A DNA stretch of 64,000 bases, taken from the NCBI GenBank assembly GCA_033961575.1, contig CM066730.1, forward strand, positions 151,617,523 to 151,681,522. Direction: 5' to 3'. The translations under genes and the position numbers were made by a program. Source of the stretch: Aselliscus stoliczkanus (taxonomy: Eukaryota > Chordata > Mammalia > Chiroptera > Hipposideridae). The notes below the pieces were generated by a model. It saw nothing but the letters and a program-made list of their open reading frames with translations, had not been told where the DNA came from and searched no databases. Positions 23,268-35,552 of the stretch are shown here, one piece after another. Each line of letters opens with the position of its first letter. Positions within the stretch are counted from its first letter, which is position 1.

Positions 23268-24215
23268 TCAACAGGCCAACCTACTCTGTCCCATGACTTT
23301 GAGAAAAGCCCCTTTAATGTCCTTGTTCCTCAGACTGTAGACCACAGGGTTGAGCAGAGTACTGAAGACACTATAAAAGAGTGAGATCTGCTTGTCTTGC
23401 TCAGGGGAATAGCTGGAGTTGGGCCTCATGTAGATATAAGTGACTGGAGCATAGAAGAATACGACCACAGTCAGGTGGGAAGCGCAGGTAGAGAAAGCCT
23501 TGCAACGGCCCTGCATGGACTTGATCTTGAAAATGGCCTGGGCAATACGGATGTAGGAGGCCAAAATGAGGGACAGTGGGGCAACAACCATCAACACGCT
23601 GATAACCAGGTCCACCATCTCAATGAGGTGGGTATCCATGCAAGCCAAGCTTCGTACTGAGGGGCCTTCACAGAAGTAATGGTTGACCATGTTGGGCCCA
23701 CAGTATGGCAGCCTCATGGTGAGGAAAGTATGGATTAGAGAGAAGAAGAAACCACAGGCCCAGGTCCCACCTGCCAGCCGTGTGCACAGACCCCAAGTGA
23801 GGATGACAGTATAATGCAGTGGGTAGCAGATGGCTACGTATCGGTCATAAGCCATGACTACAAAGAAAATGCACTCAGTCAGGCCCAGAGCACCAAACAT
23901 ATACATCTGTATCCAACAGCCAGCAAAGGAGATGGTGTGAAAATGTGAAAGAAGATGCACCAACATCTGGGGCATGGTGGTAGTGATATGGCCCATATCT
24001 AGCAGGGAGAGGACACAGAGGAAGAAGTACATGGGAGTGTGAAGATGCGTATCCAGGCAGATCAGGGTGACGATGAGCCCGTTGCCCAGGACTGAGGTAA
24101 GGTAGAGGAGAAGGAAGGCAACAAAGAGGATTCTGTTGAATGTGGGGTCATCGGAAAAGCCAAGCAGGATAAATTCAGAAACCCAGCTTTGGTTCTGCCC
24201 TGGAAGCAGCCACAT
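23268..24215 (-). CDS. Olfactory receptor, class II, intact single-exon coding sequence
   Basis: A 315-residue seven-transmembrane odorant GPCR expected in the cilia of olfactory sensory neurons and signalling through G-olf. Seen in the protein: an N-glycosylation site at Asn8 (NQS), the TM1 GN (44-45), LHTPMYFF (58-65), Cys100, MAYDRYVAIC at the end of TM3 (121-130), the extracellular loop 2 cysteines 172, 182 and 192, SY in TM5 (220-221), KAFSTCASHL in TM6 (239-248) and NPVVYSLRN in TM7 (289-297). The length is normal, with no stop or frameshift. The ATG at 24215-24213 is the only suitable start. A splice-acceptor-like TTCTCTTATAG ends at 24224, eight bases upstream, as is common where a 5' untranslated exon precedes an OR coding exon. 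It most resembles families 2, 10 and 13; I cannot settle the subfamily. No second OR is present in the window. Confidence 0.96.
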   Translation of the reverse strand: MWLLPGQNQSWVSEFILLGFSDDPTFNRILFVAFLLLYLTSVLGNGLIVTLICLDTHLHTPMYFFLCVLSLLDMGHITTTMPQMLVHLLSHFHTISFAGCWIQMYMFGALGLTECIFFVVMAYDRYVAICYPLHYTVILTWGLCTRLAGGTWACGFFFSLIHTFLTMRLPYCGPNMVNHYFCEGPSVRSLACMDTHLIEMVDLVISVLMVVAPLSLILASYIRIAQAIFKIKSMQGRCKAFSTCASHLTVVVFFYAPVTYIYMRPNSSYSPEQDKQISLFYSVFSTLLNPVVYSLRNKDIKGAFLKVMGQSRLAC

Positions 24216-24221
24216 AGTGGG

Positions 24222-24236
24222 TCCTATAAGAGAATC
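24222..24236 (-). promoter_or_regulatory. Probable splice acceptor upstream of the OR start codon
   Basis: On the minus strand TTCTCTTATAG precedes the ATG by eight bases. OR genes usually have one or more upstream non-coding exons spliced close to the start. The upstream exon itself was not found. Confidence 0.5.
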
Positions 24237-24279
24237 ACACTAGTTTAAAAGTCAGCTAAAGTATGGTAGTCTTGCAAGA

Positions 24280-24480
24280 ATGTCAGCTCTGGCGGTAGAC
24301 AAGCTACAGTTTTAATTCTGATCCCACCATCATCTACTATCTTGAACAAGTTACCTAACTTTTCTGAGCCTCAGTCTCCTCAACTGTAAAATGTGGCTGA
24401 TACTACTCATCTGTCAGGGTTTTTATGAGGATAGAAGTAATGTCTATGAAGCATCTAACACAATGCCTTAAAACAATACA
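24280..24480 (+). mobile_element. MIR SINE remnant
   Basis: 'cttgaacaagttacctaacttttctgagcctcag' followed by 'ctcaactgtaaaatg' is MIR core text in sense orientation. Confidence 0.8.
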
Positions 24481-24799
24481 TAACAGTAAATTGCCATATG
24501 CAATCTCCCAGACTTATTCTATACCCCTAAGTGGACATACTGGTCACACACTTGCCTAGCAGCAATCAGTTTACAACACATCAGTTCCAGGCCTCAAACC
24601 TTTGGAGGTGGTGTTTCCATCTTCCTTAAACTATTTGTCTGGATGTGCTACAAGCTTTCTCCTCACCCTATAAACATTTCTCCTTTGCCAATAGACAATG
24701 TGAGGCTCTGTCTTAGAGGGTGGTAAGGGAAATACTGTCATATGATAGCAACAGGAAGTTATTTAAAACATAAACAGGTACATCAATTAGAAAATTAGA
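24481..24799. other. Intergenic sequence, no feature recognised
   Basis: No open frame, RNA or repeat family recognised. Confidence 0.4.
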
Positions 24800-25236
24800 G
24801 GGCCGACCGAGTGGAGCATTGGTTAAGAGTTGGCTTGGGATGCCAGCTCTGATCAGCAGGACCCCAGTTTGGGTCCCACATGAGGGCAAGTGACGCTGCG
24901 CCCTCTATAGCTGAGTTGGTGAACAACAGCTCAACCTGGAGCTGGGCTCCTGTGGGTCACCAGCAATGGCGTAGACTGCAGCCCCTGCTGCACTGGGCTG
25001 CCATGAGCTACCGTGAGTGGCTGGCAGCCAGCATGAGCTGCTGTGGGCCACCCTGAGCAGCCATCCAATGACAGGCAACCAACTGCCTCAGCCGGGAAGA
25101 GCGCAATGATAATACCAACATGGGCCAGTGAAGCAAAGTCCTCCACAAGTAGACTGAAGAACAAAAGGACAGCACTTGTCTGTTCCCCTTCCCCTATTCC
25201 CCAACGCTGTTCCCTCCCCCAATTCCCAATAAAATC
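24800..25236 (+). mobile_element. Long-form SINE
   Basis: Head GGGCCGACCGAGTGGAGCATTGG, long body, AATAAAATCTT and an A-tail grading into an AAT repeat (to about 25260). No clear duplication was found. Confidence 0.88.
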
Positions 25237-25323
25237 TTAAAAAATAATAATAATAATAATAACTGGAAAGATGATAAATATGAACTTTAGTATGAGACAA
25301 TTACTTCAAATGCAAATGGACTA

Positions 25324-25326
<3 letters not shown>

Positions 25327-25371
<45 letters not shown>
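25327..25371. repeat. (TG)n microsatellite
   Basis: An uninterrupted TG run of about 22 units. Confidence 0.97.
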
Positions 25372-25372
<1 letters not shown>

Positions 25373-25759
25373 TGTAGGTTCTAAGAGGTAAGCGGGTATA
25401 GAGAAAAAGAGGACAAGAACCAGCTGAGGTAAAGAAAAGTCATTGCTGCCATGTGTTGCCTTTGGGGAATTCAGGGTTTGTGATTCTACCAGCATTTTTG
25501 TTTCTCACTTTATTTGATATATAAAATCCCATAAATAAATGGGCAGAATAGGGTATTAGGGTATATGGAGGCATGAGATAAGAAATAACTTAAAGAGAGA
25601 GAAGTGCCTGTATCATGGAAACAATGACTTGTTTCACACATTTGCTTATTTTCATTTTAAAAGTGTATTTATAATAAACACATTGTTTCTATAGGTCTCA
25701 CCAACTATTTTCATGTGAATGTGAAATCTGTGCTAAAACCACACAACACACATGCATGC

Positions 25760-26145
25760 GTGCACACCCACACACACCATTCAAGACCTTTTGTAGTCTG
25801 ACCTACCTCACCATGACGCAAACATCCACCCTACAGCACCACAGCATGCCCCAAGCATCCTATATTCTGGGAAAATGGAATTTCTTACTGTTCCCTGAAT
25901 GCCCAGCCTTTGGACCTCTCCTCTTCCATTGCTGTGTCCTGTATTCTGGATGCCCTTTCTCTTTCTTCAGGCCAGAGACATCATACACATATTTCAAATC
26001 CCAGCTCAATTGCCACCTTCTCTGAACACTTCCTGACCTCCCCTACCCTGATCTCTACCACCTGCCTCTCTCTTCACTGGTGCATGCATACGGCCCTAAT
26101 GGATGAATTATGGATGGCTGCATATGTCTCCTCTCCATTGTATCT
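25760..26145 (+). mobile_element. L2-type LINE 3' remnant
   Basis: L2-like wording includes 'ttccctgaatgcccagcc', 'caaatcccagctcaattgccacctt' and 'tgaacacttcctgacctcccc'. Confidence 0.65.
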
Positions 26146-27264
26146 CTAGATATTTTTTAAAAGCATATTTTTGAACTGTTGTTTTTTTCTTTAAAACCTA
26201 CATATTGCTTACAAGAAACACACCTTGACCATTTTTTGCAAATTATAAATGTATCAGATCAACATGTTGTACACCTTAAACTTCCACAATGTTATATCAA
26301 TTATATTTCAACAAAGCTGGGAGAAAATAAAACACACTTTAATATAAGGACATAGACACACTAGGAAGAAAGAATGGAAGAAAATATACCATGCAAAGAC
26401 TAACCAAAAGAAACATGTTGTAGTTTCATAAAACATTTGTCAAAATTGACCATATTCTGCATCATAAACATAAGCTCAAAAAAATCCAAGGATTGGAAAT
26501 CATTTATTATATATTCTCTGATTACATATAATTTACCAGAAATCAATTTTAAAATAAATATAATGGAGAAGTACCCTCCTCCTTTGAAATTAGCATACAC
26601 TGTTAGATAATGTATTGGACAAAGAAAAATAAAAATGGAAATAAGTATATACTGACTAAATGATGATGAAAATTAAACATTACTAGTGTTTAGGGGAAAT
26701 TTATTTCCTTCCCTCATGACTTAAATGTATATATTAAAATAGAAGAGAGACTAAAAATAAATTTAAAATAATTTTAAATTTAAATACAGGCTAAAAGCTA
26801 AACTTCCATTTCAAGAAGCTAAAACTAGGGCAGCGGGGAGGGGAGAAGAAGCTAGAATTACAAATCAAATCCAAAAAGAAGCTGAGGAAATGAAATAACA
26901 AAGATAAGAGCAGAAAATAATGAAATGGCAAACGAGCTTACAATGGAGAAAAATCAACAAAGCCAAAAATGCATTCTTTGAAATAATTAATATATGTCCT
27001 TAGCAAGACTGATAAAGAGAAATAAATAAAACACAAATTACCAACATCAAGAATGTGAAGGGGAACATCATTATAGTTCCTACAGTCACTTAAAAGATAA
27101 TTTTAAAAATTACAAGGGACATTATACCTATAAACTTGACAATTAAACAAAATGGACAAATGTCTTCAAAATTACCACAAATTACCAAAGCTGACACAAG
27201 AATAAATAATTCAAGACTCCACTGTCTTTCAAAAAATTAAATCTATAGTTTAAAACTTTCCTAG

Positions 27265-27378
27265 AGGGCCGGCCGAGTGGCACAGTGGTTAAGAGCTGGC
27301 TTGGGAAACCGGCGGCCCTGGTTTGGGTCCCACATATGAGGGCCAGTATACTGCCCTCAAAAAAAAACAAAAAACAAT
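27265..27378 (+). mobile_element. Short-form SINE in copy B
   Basis: Head followed by CTGCC-CTC and an A-rich tail. Duplication AAACTTTCCTAG lies at 27253-27264 and 27379-27390. Copy A lacks it (about 8160-8180). Confidence 0.95.
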
Positions 27379-29266
27379 AAACTTTCCTAGAAAGAAAACT
27401 CCAGGCCCAGATAGCTTTACTGGTGAATTCTTTCAGCATTAAATAGAGGAATAATACCAACCATAACAAACTTTTCCAAAGCATAAAAAAAGGGTGAAAT
27501 TTTGCTAACCCATTTTATGAGACCAGCATAAACTCAATACCAAATAGTAATAAAAGACAAGAAGGAAAATTTATACACGAATCCCTCTCATGAGTTTTGT
27601 TACAAAATTCCTAAACAATATATTAGCAAATTGAATTCAGCAACACAAGGAGGAAAAAACATCACAATCAAATTGTTTTTATTACAAGAATTCAACCTTG
27701 GTTTGGCATTTCATAAGCTAACAATGTAACTCATCTTATTAATAGAACTAAGAGAGAAAAAGTATACGATTAACTCAATAGATACAGAAAGAGCATAGAC
27801 AAAAGTCAACAATCAATTATTAAGATTAGAAATAAACCCCTTAGCAAACTAGAAGTAGAAGGGAATATTCTTAATGTGGTAAATATTATCTCCAATAAAA
27901 GAAGCAATGTACTGCAAATGTCATACTGAATGCTGAAATATTAACTTACTCCCTAACAATGGAAGTGCAACAAAGATGTTCACCATTACTATATTTATTA
28001 ACCATTGTACTGGTTGTTCCAAACAGCGAAATAAGTCAAGGAAAGACATAAAAGATCAAAGGATTGGAAAGGAAGAAAAAAAACTGTCACTATCTGCAGA
28101 GTACATGATTGTATAGATTGAAAATCTGAAGGAACTCAAAGACAAACTGAAATTAATAAACAAAAACCCAATGGATTTCTATATCGCAGCATCTAGAAAA
28201 TAACTCACAAGAACATTTTTTAAAATGAAATATGTGCTAATAAATCTAATGAAATGTGTGTAGGAGAACATTGCTTAGCGAAATTAAGGAAGATCTAAGT
28301 AAATGGAGGAATATGCCATGTTCATGGGATGGACAATTCAACATTAGAAAAATGTAAAGTTGATTTATAGATTCATTGTATTCCCAATCAAAACCTCAGC
28401 ATTTTTTGTTCTATACAAATTGACAACCTGGTAATACAATTTGTATGGAAAGGTTGAAGAATCTAGAAAAAACAAAGCTGAATGACTTACCAGAAATTAA
28501 GACTTACTATAAAGTTACAATAACTGAGTATGAAATTGGCAGAAGAACAAACAAATAGATCCATCAAACAGAATAAAGTCCAGAACAGACCCATAAATAC
28601 ACAATCACTTGCTTTATGACAAAGTTATCCTGTAATGCACTGGGGGAAGGATGATTTTTCAATAAATTCTGCTACATCATGTGAATATTCACACAGAAAA
28701 AACATTTTGAATCCTACCTCTCACATGGTACACAAAAAAAATGTCAGATGTAGTGTAGATTTAAATGGTAAAGGCAAAACAATACATTTTTTAGAATAAA
28801 ACACAGAAAAACATCTACATCATCTTGACGTAGGTAGGCAGAGATTTCTTAACCCAGACACAACAAGCACTAACCATAGCAAAAAAATGACAAACCAGAT
28901 TACATTAAAATGAAGAACTTAAAAGATTTGTATCCAGAGTAAATAAAGAACTGCTACAACTTAACAACAACAAATGGCTACCTAATGTGACAATGGGTAA
29001 AAGATTTTAAGACATCTCACCAAACAGGCTATCTAAATAGCCATTAATCAAGTGAAACAGTGTTCAATATCATTAGACATTCAGGAATTACAAACTAAGG
29101 CCTTGATGCAACACCACTACACATTTACCAGTATGGCTATAATGAAATGGAAGAGGAAATTTACAGAGTCCCTTTGGCAAATGTTTGGGGGTATCTCCTA
29201 AAAGTAAACTCATATATACCACATGACCCAGCAATTCTATTCCTAAAAATATCCATATATGTATGG

Positions 29267-29365
29267 ATATAGACAGATATAGAGATAGAGATAGAGATAG
29301 AGATAGAGATATAGATATAGATATAGATATAGATATAGATATAGATATAGATATAGATATAGAAA
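29267..29365. repeat. (GATAGA/TAGATA)n microsatellite
   Basis: Hexamer-like GATAGA then TAGATA repeats. Copy A has only a short decayed version at 10584-10650, so the array expanded in B or contracted in A. Confidence 0.95.
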
Positions 29366-29403
29366 TAGATATATTCAGAACATGTACAAAAATGTTCAAA
29401 ACA

Positions 29404-29543
29404 AGGGCAGGCCGAGTTGCTCAGTTGGTTAAGAGCTCACTCAAGAGTGCGAGCTGAGCTCTGAGCAACAGCAGTTCGATGCCCAGCCCAAGCTAAGCTG
29501 CCACTGAGCTGCCAACAGGTAGCAGGATGGCTCAGCTAAAAAA
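29404..29543 (+). mobile_element. VES-like tRNA-derived SINE in copy B
   Basis: Head 'ggccgagttgctcagttggttaagagc' with B-box-like 'agttcgatgcc' and an A-tail. The perfect 16-bp duplication AAAAATGTTCAAAACA lies at 29388-29403 and 29544-29559. Absent from copy A (10681-10700). Confidence 0.93.
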
Positions 29544-29859
29544 AAAAATGTTCAAAACAACCCCAAATAAGGAACTACCCAAGTTTCAATCAACACCATA
29601 ATATAAAAATGCTGTGAAATGTTAATATAGAGGTTACCTGGGTGAGGGTAGAGACTCAAAAAAAACTTCAAGCCATTCTCAGTCTTCACTACTCTGTGCC
29701 CACCCCCTCACCTGACCAATCTAGCACCTCCATATCCCTCAGAGCTATCCCTTCTTTTGCCCTGAATCAGAAGCCCATGATTTCTCATCTGCATTCATTC
29801 ACCAGCTCCTCCGAGTCTCCCAGCCCCTGGACTTTTCCCTTTCAATGCATTCTCCAAAT

Positions 29860-30310
29860 GGACTATTCCAAGTGTTCAAAATACAACACTGGTTCTGTCT
29901 GTCCCCTGCTTAATGCCCTATAAGAGTCCCCAAGGCCCCATCACTGTAGACAGATACACAGAGCCCTTTCTAAATGATCTGTGCCCTGCAGACTTTTACA
30001 GCCTCAGCACACACTCTCTCACCCATCCTACCTCTTCCCATACAGGCATAACATCCACACAGGTGTGCTGTATGTCTCTACCTCTGACTCACCTTCAGGC
30101 CCTTGCCTCGCTCTATCACGTGAAAGAGTGCCGACAGCTGCATCCCCACTGCCCACACACACTCTGTAGCATGTCCAACCCTTAGTCCCACAACTGAAAA
30201 TCAGCTCGGATGTCATTCCACCAGGAAGCCTTCCCTGATTATCCCACCATCTCCCTCTCCCAAACCTCTATTTCTCACAGCCCCCTGTGCTTACTGGCAA
30301 GTTATAACCC
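29860..30310 (+). mobile_element. L2-type LINE 3' remnant (copy B)
   Basis: Counterpart of 11010-11470. It lacks a short stretch present in A near 11220-11232. Confidence 0.65.
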
Positions 30311-31491
30311 TAGCAATCTTAGAGGGTTCTCATATAAAGTGTGAAATCTAATATCTTAGGAAAAACTTCCCCCTTCTATTAACTTAATTTTTGCTAACTC
30401 AGTTGGAATATCTGTAATAAGGTATGGCTATATGGGTGAATTTATAACCTCCCTTTCAATAATAATAGCAATAGCTAATATTTAATGAGGAATTTCTGGT
30501 GACAAGCACTGTCACACTAACTTTATCACACTATCTCACCCTTATAACAACTCACAGAGGCCAGTATAATTACAGTACAAAACTAAGGCACATAGAGAAT
30601 AAGGCATTACTTCCAAATAGTTGGTGGGGGGCCTGGGATTAGAGCTGAGGCAGTCTGCCTTCAGAGCCAACTCTTAATCATCATCTTTGCCTGCTTCCAG
30701 CAAACAGTTTCTAAGTGGGATGGGTGAAGAATCCAAACTTCCCCAACTGCATACCAACTGGAGCTTATTGAGATTTGGCACAAAATACAATAAAATCAAG
30801 GCCTATGAGGTATGGCCACTGGACAAGACAGGATCAGAACCCTCCTAGGACAAGGGCAAAAGGGGAAGCCACAAACTACTTCTCATCACCAGGTTTCCTC
30901 CATCTGCTCCCATCACTTGGATGTGAAAGACATGGGGTTGTGTTAGAAACAGAGGAAATTAATGGAAGGAGACTAGGAAATTACTGCCATCCTAGAGCTT
31001 AGCAAATCTTTGTACAAGTCTTCTTCTGAGTCACACTTGATTTCCATGATATAGGGGACATCATTTAGTTTAAATAAAAATGTCATCGAAGACTGTCTGT
31101 CCAGCATTCTCTGTCTTATTGACAATATCTCAGCCTCTAGAGAACATGGGGAGTGGGTCCTAATCACAGTGATCACATCATTGTTAAGGCTGATCCCAGG
31201 GTACCCTTCATTGTCCTCTTGTGGAGATCCATAAACACAGGAAATTGTACTATTCACTTCTCTGTTCCTAGCACCTAGAACATGGCTTCCTACAGAGGAA
31301 CTATCAATAAATATTTATTATATGAATGAAAGAAGGAGGTCTAGGAAGAAGGAAGGAATGGGAGGGCTTTGAACTATGGGACAGCGAGGAAAGAACACTG
31401 ATGAATGAGGAAAGGGGGCTAGAGGAATACAGGGCTATCGGGATAGAAAGGACCCAGGTGACCTGGCTATTTCTCACCTCTGGTCCCACAG
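30311..31491. other. Duplicated sequence, mostly unassigned
   Basis: Counterpart of 11471-12661. No supported gene. Confidence 0.4.
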
Positions 31492-31648
31492 ATGCCTGGA
31501 TCCTGCCCACAGCCCCAAGCCCAGCAACCATCACACCCCTCAGGTATCCGCAGAAACAAGTCACGGAGAGGCTGTCACATGCTCTGAAGAGAAAGAGGCC
31601 GAACAAGAAGACCCCAGGGCAACTGAGTCCAGCAAACCAGCATTCCAG
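31492..31648 (+). pseudogene. Candidate exon 1, copy B (unrecognised)
   Basis: Same 157-base length, acceptor (ctctggtcccacag) and donor CAG|GTAACC as copy A. The 52-codon frame is kept despite 12 substitutions. See 12662-12818 for the arguments for and against. Confidence 0.25.
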
Positions 31649-31870
31649 GTAACCTAGTCTCCAGAAAAGCCCGACGTTTCTGAGAGGTTGGAGACGGAAG
31701 CCCCTGCCTTCCCTCCATTGTGCAGCTCTCTGCACTTGGCCAGGTCAGCCCTGGCTCCTGGAGGTCTTGTCTGTTGGGTCCTGGGACCCAGACAGAGGGA
31801 GCTTTGACCATCCCAAGCTCCTCTCAGTGGGCCAAGCTGCTGATGTTTTATGGCCCTGCCTCCTCACCAG

Positions 31871-32050
31871 GCTTTCCTAGGAGAGCTGGGAAGGGCCCTC
31901 CCTCTGCCTCCTGACACCACCTTCCCATCCCTGGTGGGGATGCCAAGATGGAATTCCCTGAATGTTGTCAAAAAGAAAGAGCCCTACAAGGAAGAGGCCC
32001 TTAGGGACAGAGCAGAAACAATCTACACCCAGGCTGAGGGGACGGGGTAG
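31871..32050 (+). pseudogene. Candidate exon 2, copy B (unrecognised, frame shortened)
   Basis: Same acceptor and phase as copy A 13040. One difference in the first 162 bases (a CAC to TAC codon change), then a TAG at 32048-32050 where copy A stays open to 13330. The candidate donor is GC instead of GT. If this is a gene, the two copies would differ at the C terminus. Confidence 0.25.
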
Positions 32051-32854
32051 TAACCTGTCTATTTTCTTTTCCAGACTTCTGGGGATGTAACTAGCCCAGG
32101 AGAGTGGAGGTTGGTAGCTGGTCCCCTTCTAGAAGTGTCAAGAGCTGAAGCCTCATTCTGATTCCCCTCTTACTTCCCAATCCCCTGTGCCCCAACTGTC
32201 AATTTGAGTCCCACTTCTGCTCTTTATTAAACTACCTTGAGCAAGTCAAAATCCTCTTCCATTCCGCTTCAGTATAATACTTCGGACATGTTGCTCAGCC
32301 TCTCTAATGATAAGTAAGAGTTGACCATGGAGCACCTACTTTATACCAGTTCTTGGAACCAGGTCTTTGCAAACAGCATCTAGAAACTATGTAGTATCAG
32401 CTCCATGTTACATAGAAGGAATGGGAGGCCCAGTGTAGTGAGAACCTTGCCAAGGGCTCACATCTTCTAAGTGCAGAGCCAGAATTTGAATCAGGATCTA
32501 TCAAGTTCTAGTTCCTGTTCTTTGAAACTTGCTGTTATTCTGCCTTAGTTTTCACCTCTGTAAAATGACCATAATACCTCAATAACCCCAACCATCTGGA
32601 GAGTTGAATGAGATGATGTGTTGCTAGCCCTGGCATGAGTCCTGGCCGTGCCTTCCATGACTGTGAGTTCCAGCCCCTGCCTTCTGTCTGGGTCTCGGTT
32701 TCCCATCTATTCAGAAGGAGAAGGTTGGGCTCTGAGGTCCTCCTAGTCAGCCACTGGTCACCAGGGCCAATGGTTGACATTTCAGAAATGTTGTGAGGTA
32801 GGGGTTAAACAAGATCATTATTAAGGGTAAATTATATAATGTAAAACTAAATAA
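32051..32854. other. Duplicated sequence with MIR-like text
   Basis: Counterpart of 13250-15754 without the L1 and SINE insertions. It holds the two unfilled target sites. Confidence 0.5.
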
Positions 32855-33340
32855 ATTAGATTACAAAGATCAAGCTACCCTGAAGGCATTATGGAAGTGA
32901 AATAGACAGACAGAGAAAGAGAAATCCTGCATGAAATCACTTATATGAGGAATCTAAACATGTTGAACTCAGAGAAACAGAGTAGAATGGTGGTCGCCAG
33001 TGGTGAGATGAGGATGAAGGGGGGAGATGTAGGTCAAAGGGTACCAGCGCTCCAATATAAGATGACAGATATCTACAAGTTCTGGTCTAATGTGCAGCGT
33101 GGTGACAATAGGTAACCACACTGTGCTCCACACTTGGAAGTTGCTGTGAGACTACAGCTTCAGTGTTCTCACCGTAAAAACAACAAAGAGTTAATTATGT
33201 AAAGGATGTGTTAACTAACCTTATTGTGGTAATGTTTCCTTATATATGGTGTATTAAATCATCACATTGTAGACCTTAAACTTATGTAATGTTATATGTT
33301 AATTATACCTCAATAATTTGCAGGGGAAAAGAAAAGAAAA
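32855..33340 (+). mobile_element. Old L1 3' end (copy B)
   Basis: Counterpart of 15755-16230. Confidence 0.75.
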
Positions 33341-35552
33341 ATCAGTTTACAAAATAAGAAAAGCCCAAAGGTCAAAAACAAAAGCTCAAAGTTCTTCATT
33401 CCCTTCGTTACTCTACTGCTTGAATGTAGATGTCTGTTATCTGTGTTCTAGAAGTTGTTTGCATCTACTGAATTTGTGTGGTAGAAATACTCTATAATCG
33501 TGTGCTTCTGTGCATCTCTTCCCACCTCCAAGTTCACTGACATCGTGTTATTGGTTTAAATGGCCATGATGGATGCATTTCTACCACAGAAATAAAAAAT
33601 CAATATGAACCAGAAGCCCCCGCCCCTTCCAGGACTGATTGTTAAACATTTAGCAGCTCCCATCCTGAGTCCTAAGAACTAGACACCTCAGGACAGTGTA
33701 ACGCGGGAGGCATCCTTCTCCGCTATTGGCAGGAGTTGGTGGGGCCCTCAGAGAGCAGCCCTCATCCAGGAGAGGCGAGGCCCGGCAGCTCAGTCCTCCC
33801 TGCCTGGCCCTGACAGAGCCCCCCAGACAGCCTGCATAGCCCCTGGTCCTCCCTCTGGACCTTCACAAGTCTCCTCACAAACCAGGCAGGGCCGGCCATG
33901 GTGAGGCCTTCAGCTGCAGACCAGGGAGCAGACAGCTCTGCCGTCTGTCTGTTCAGGAAGAAGAAACACCTCCCCGGATCGTCTGTCTCTCACCTTTAGG
34001 GACAATCCCAAAGGCACTTGAAGCCTCCTTTGCATGGGCACCATCCAGCCTTAGGAGACAGGAATTTGACAGAAGAGGAAAAAGCATCAGAAAGTATAAA
34101 GACTTGCACAAGATCACATGGATAACAAGTTGAAAAGCCCAGATGAAAACGCAGTCCACTACTGCCCCACTTGGCTCTGTCTTCTCAGATAAGCTTCTGT
34201 TTCCACTTCTCTAAAATGGGAAAAGCTTTTATTTTCACAGTATTAAGCAAATCCAGGGATGGCATCCATGGGCGTTGAGTCCAATGCTTTGCACAAAATG
34301 AGCACTTAATAAAGGTCAGTATCATCCCTGTGTCTACTTCCTGATCTCCCCTCTCCCACTTCCTGGCAGGGAGGGAACACACTCCCTCCGGATCTTTATC
34401 CACTATATGTCCTTGAACTTTCCCTTGGCTTAGGAGCACCAGAGGGTCCCATCTTGGTACTCCATGGCTCCTTGTGGGGGTAAGGTAGAGGCCTGTGGTC
34501 CCAAGGCTTCACAGACTCAGCTACAAGCTCAGATGACTGTCCTGTGGGAGTTTCTCTGTGTACGACAATGCCTCCTACACACACACACTCACACACACAC
34601 ACATACACACTTTTCCTCCAGGCCAGCCTGATGGGGCTCAGGGGTAGAAGGGAGTTGGGGCCCAAAACTCGTGACAGATAATAATGTGCCTTGACAATAC
34701 TTCCTTGGAGCCATAATGTAAACAATAAACATCCGGTCCCAGATCTGAGGCCCTGACTCTTCTCACACATGTTATTGAGCCACTTCAGCTCTGAAGAGGT
34801 AGACCAGGCAGGAATCTATCTCTCCAGTGGTAGATGAGGAAACTGAGGTCCAAAGAGGAACAGTGATTTGCCCAAGGTCAGAAGCAATCTAGGATCACAG
34901 ACAGAATGAAACTCTAACCACCCTGTCTTTGTCACTGACAGAATTATTTAAAGTCCGCCAAGTTTCGTTCTGCCCTCCATTTCCCAGAAAATGAAATGTG
35001 ACCAGGACTTGCTGAGGGATTTGGCTATGAACATGCAGCCAGACAATGGTAGACCAACACCAGAACTCTGCTACTTGCTTCTCGAGCGGGCGCTGTGTCC
35101 ACAATATCATGTACTTCAGTGCTAAGCTCTAAACTAATGGCTGCCCCTAAACTCTAAGTGAAATCCTTCCTGCTGTCCTGAGAGCTGGTCATGATCTCCA
35201 GTGGGGTTGGGGCCAGCCCAGGGGTTGACCTGAGGGAGAAGACTGGACACTGGGTACTAACTTCTCAGTCAGGTGGGCCTGCTGCCTCGAGGAGAAGAGG
35301 GTGGGCTCATGGAAAGGGGAAAGCTAGGACTGTGGCTGTCCTCACAACCTGGGACTCTCTAATTGGCCCAGGCTGAGAACACCTCTGGGAGGTACCCTGT
35401 GGGGATTAGCTCTCATTTGCTAAGACAGGCACCCCAGAAAGTTTTCTGCATTTGTGTCTGGGGAGTGAGCTAAAGGGAATAGCAAGAGGTAATGATGATA
35501 TTAATGATCATGTTAATGCTCCTTTGGGATATTCTCACAGAACTTTACAGTT
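33341..35552. other. Duplicated sequence to the copy B right edge
   Basis: Counterpart of 16231-18456, with MIR-like pieces, a CA run (34577-34607) and no confident gene. Confidence 0.45.

Larger units (their letters stand above)
26230..29620 (+). mobile_element. Ancient L1 remnants (copy B and its left flank)
   Basis: 26230-26330 resembles an old L1 3' end ('gttgtacaccttaaacttc'). From about 26340 to 29620 is diverged L1 ORF2 text with many stops. The part from 27093 corresponds to copy A 6990-10765. The sequence continues smoothly across 27093, so in copy B the left edge of the duplication lies inside this L1. Confidence 0.75.
27093..35552 (+). repeat. Direct duplication, copy B
   Basis: Collinear, same-orientation match to 6990-18456. 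It lacks all four younger insertions found in A and carries its own two SINEs (27265-27378 and 29404-29543). The longest exact match seen is 209 bases, 31815-32023 against 12984-13192. Elsewhere there are several differences per 100 bases. Confidence 0.9.

Noticed and set aside
25327..25371. TG run as a CRISPR-like or other array
   Set aside because: It is a simple dinucleotide microsatellite without spacers.
29088..29457. Ile/Ser and Asp/Arg repeat frames
   Set aside because: They are products of the GATAGA/TAGATA microsatellite.
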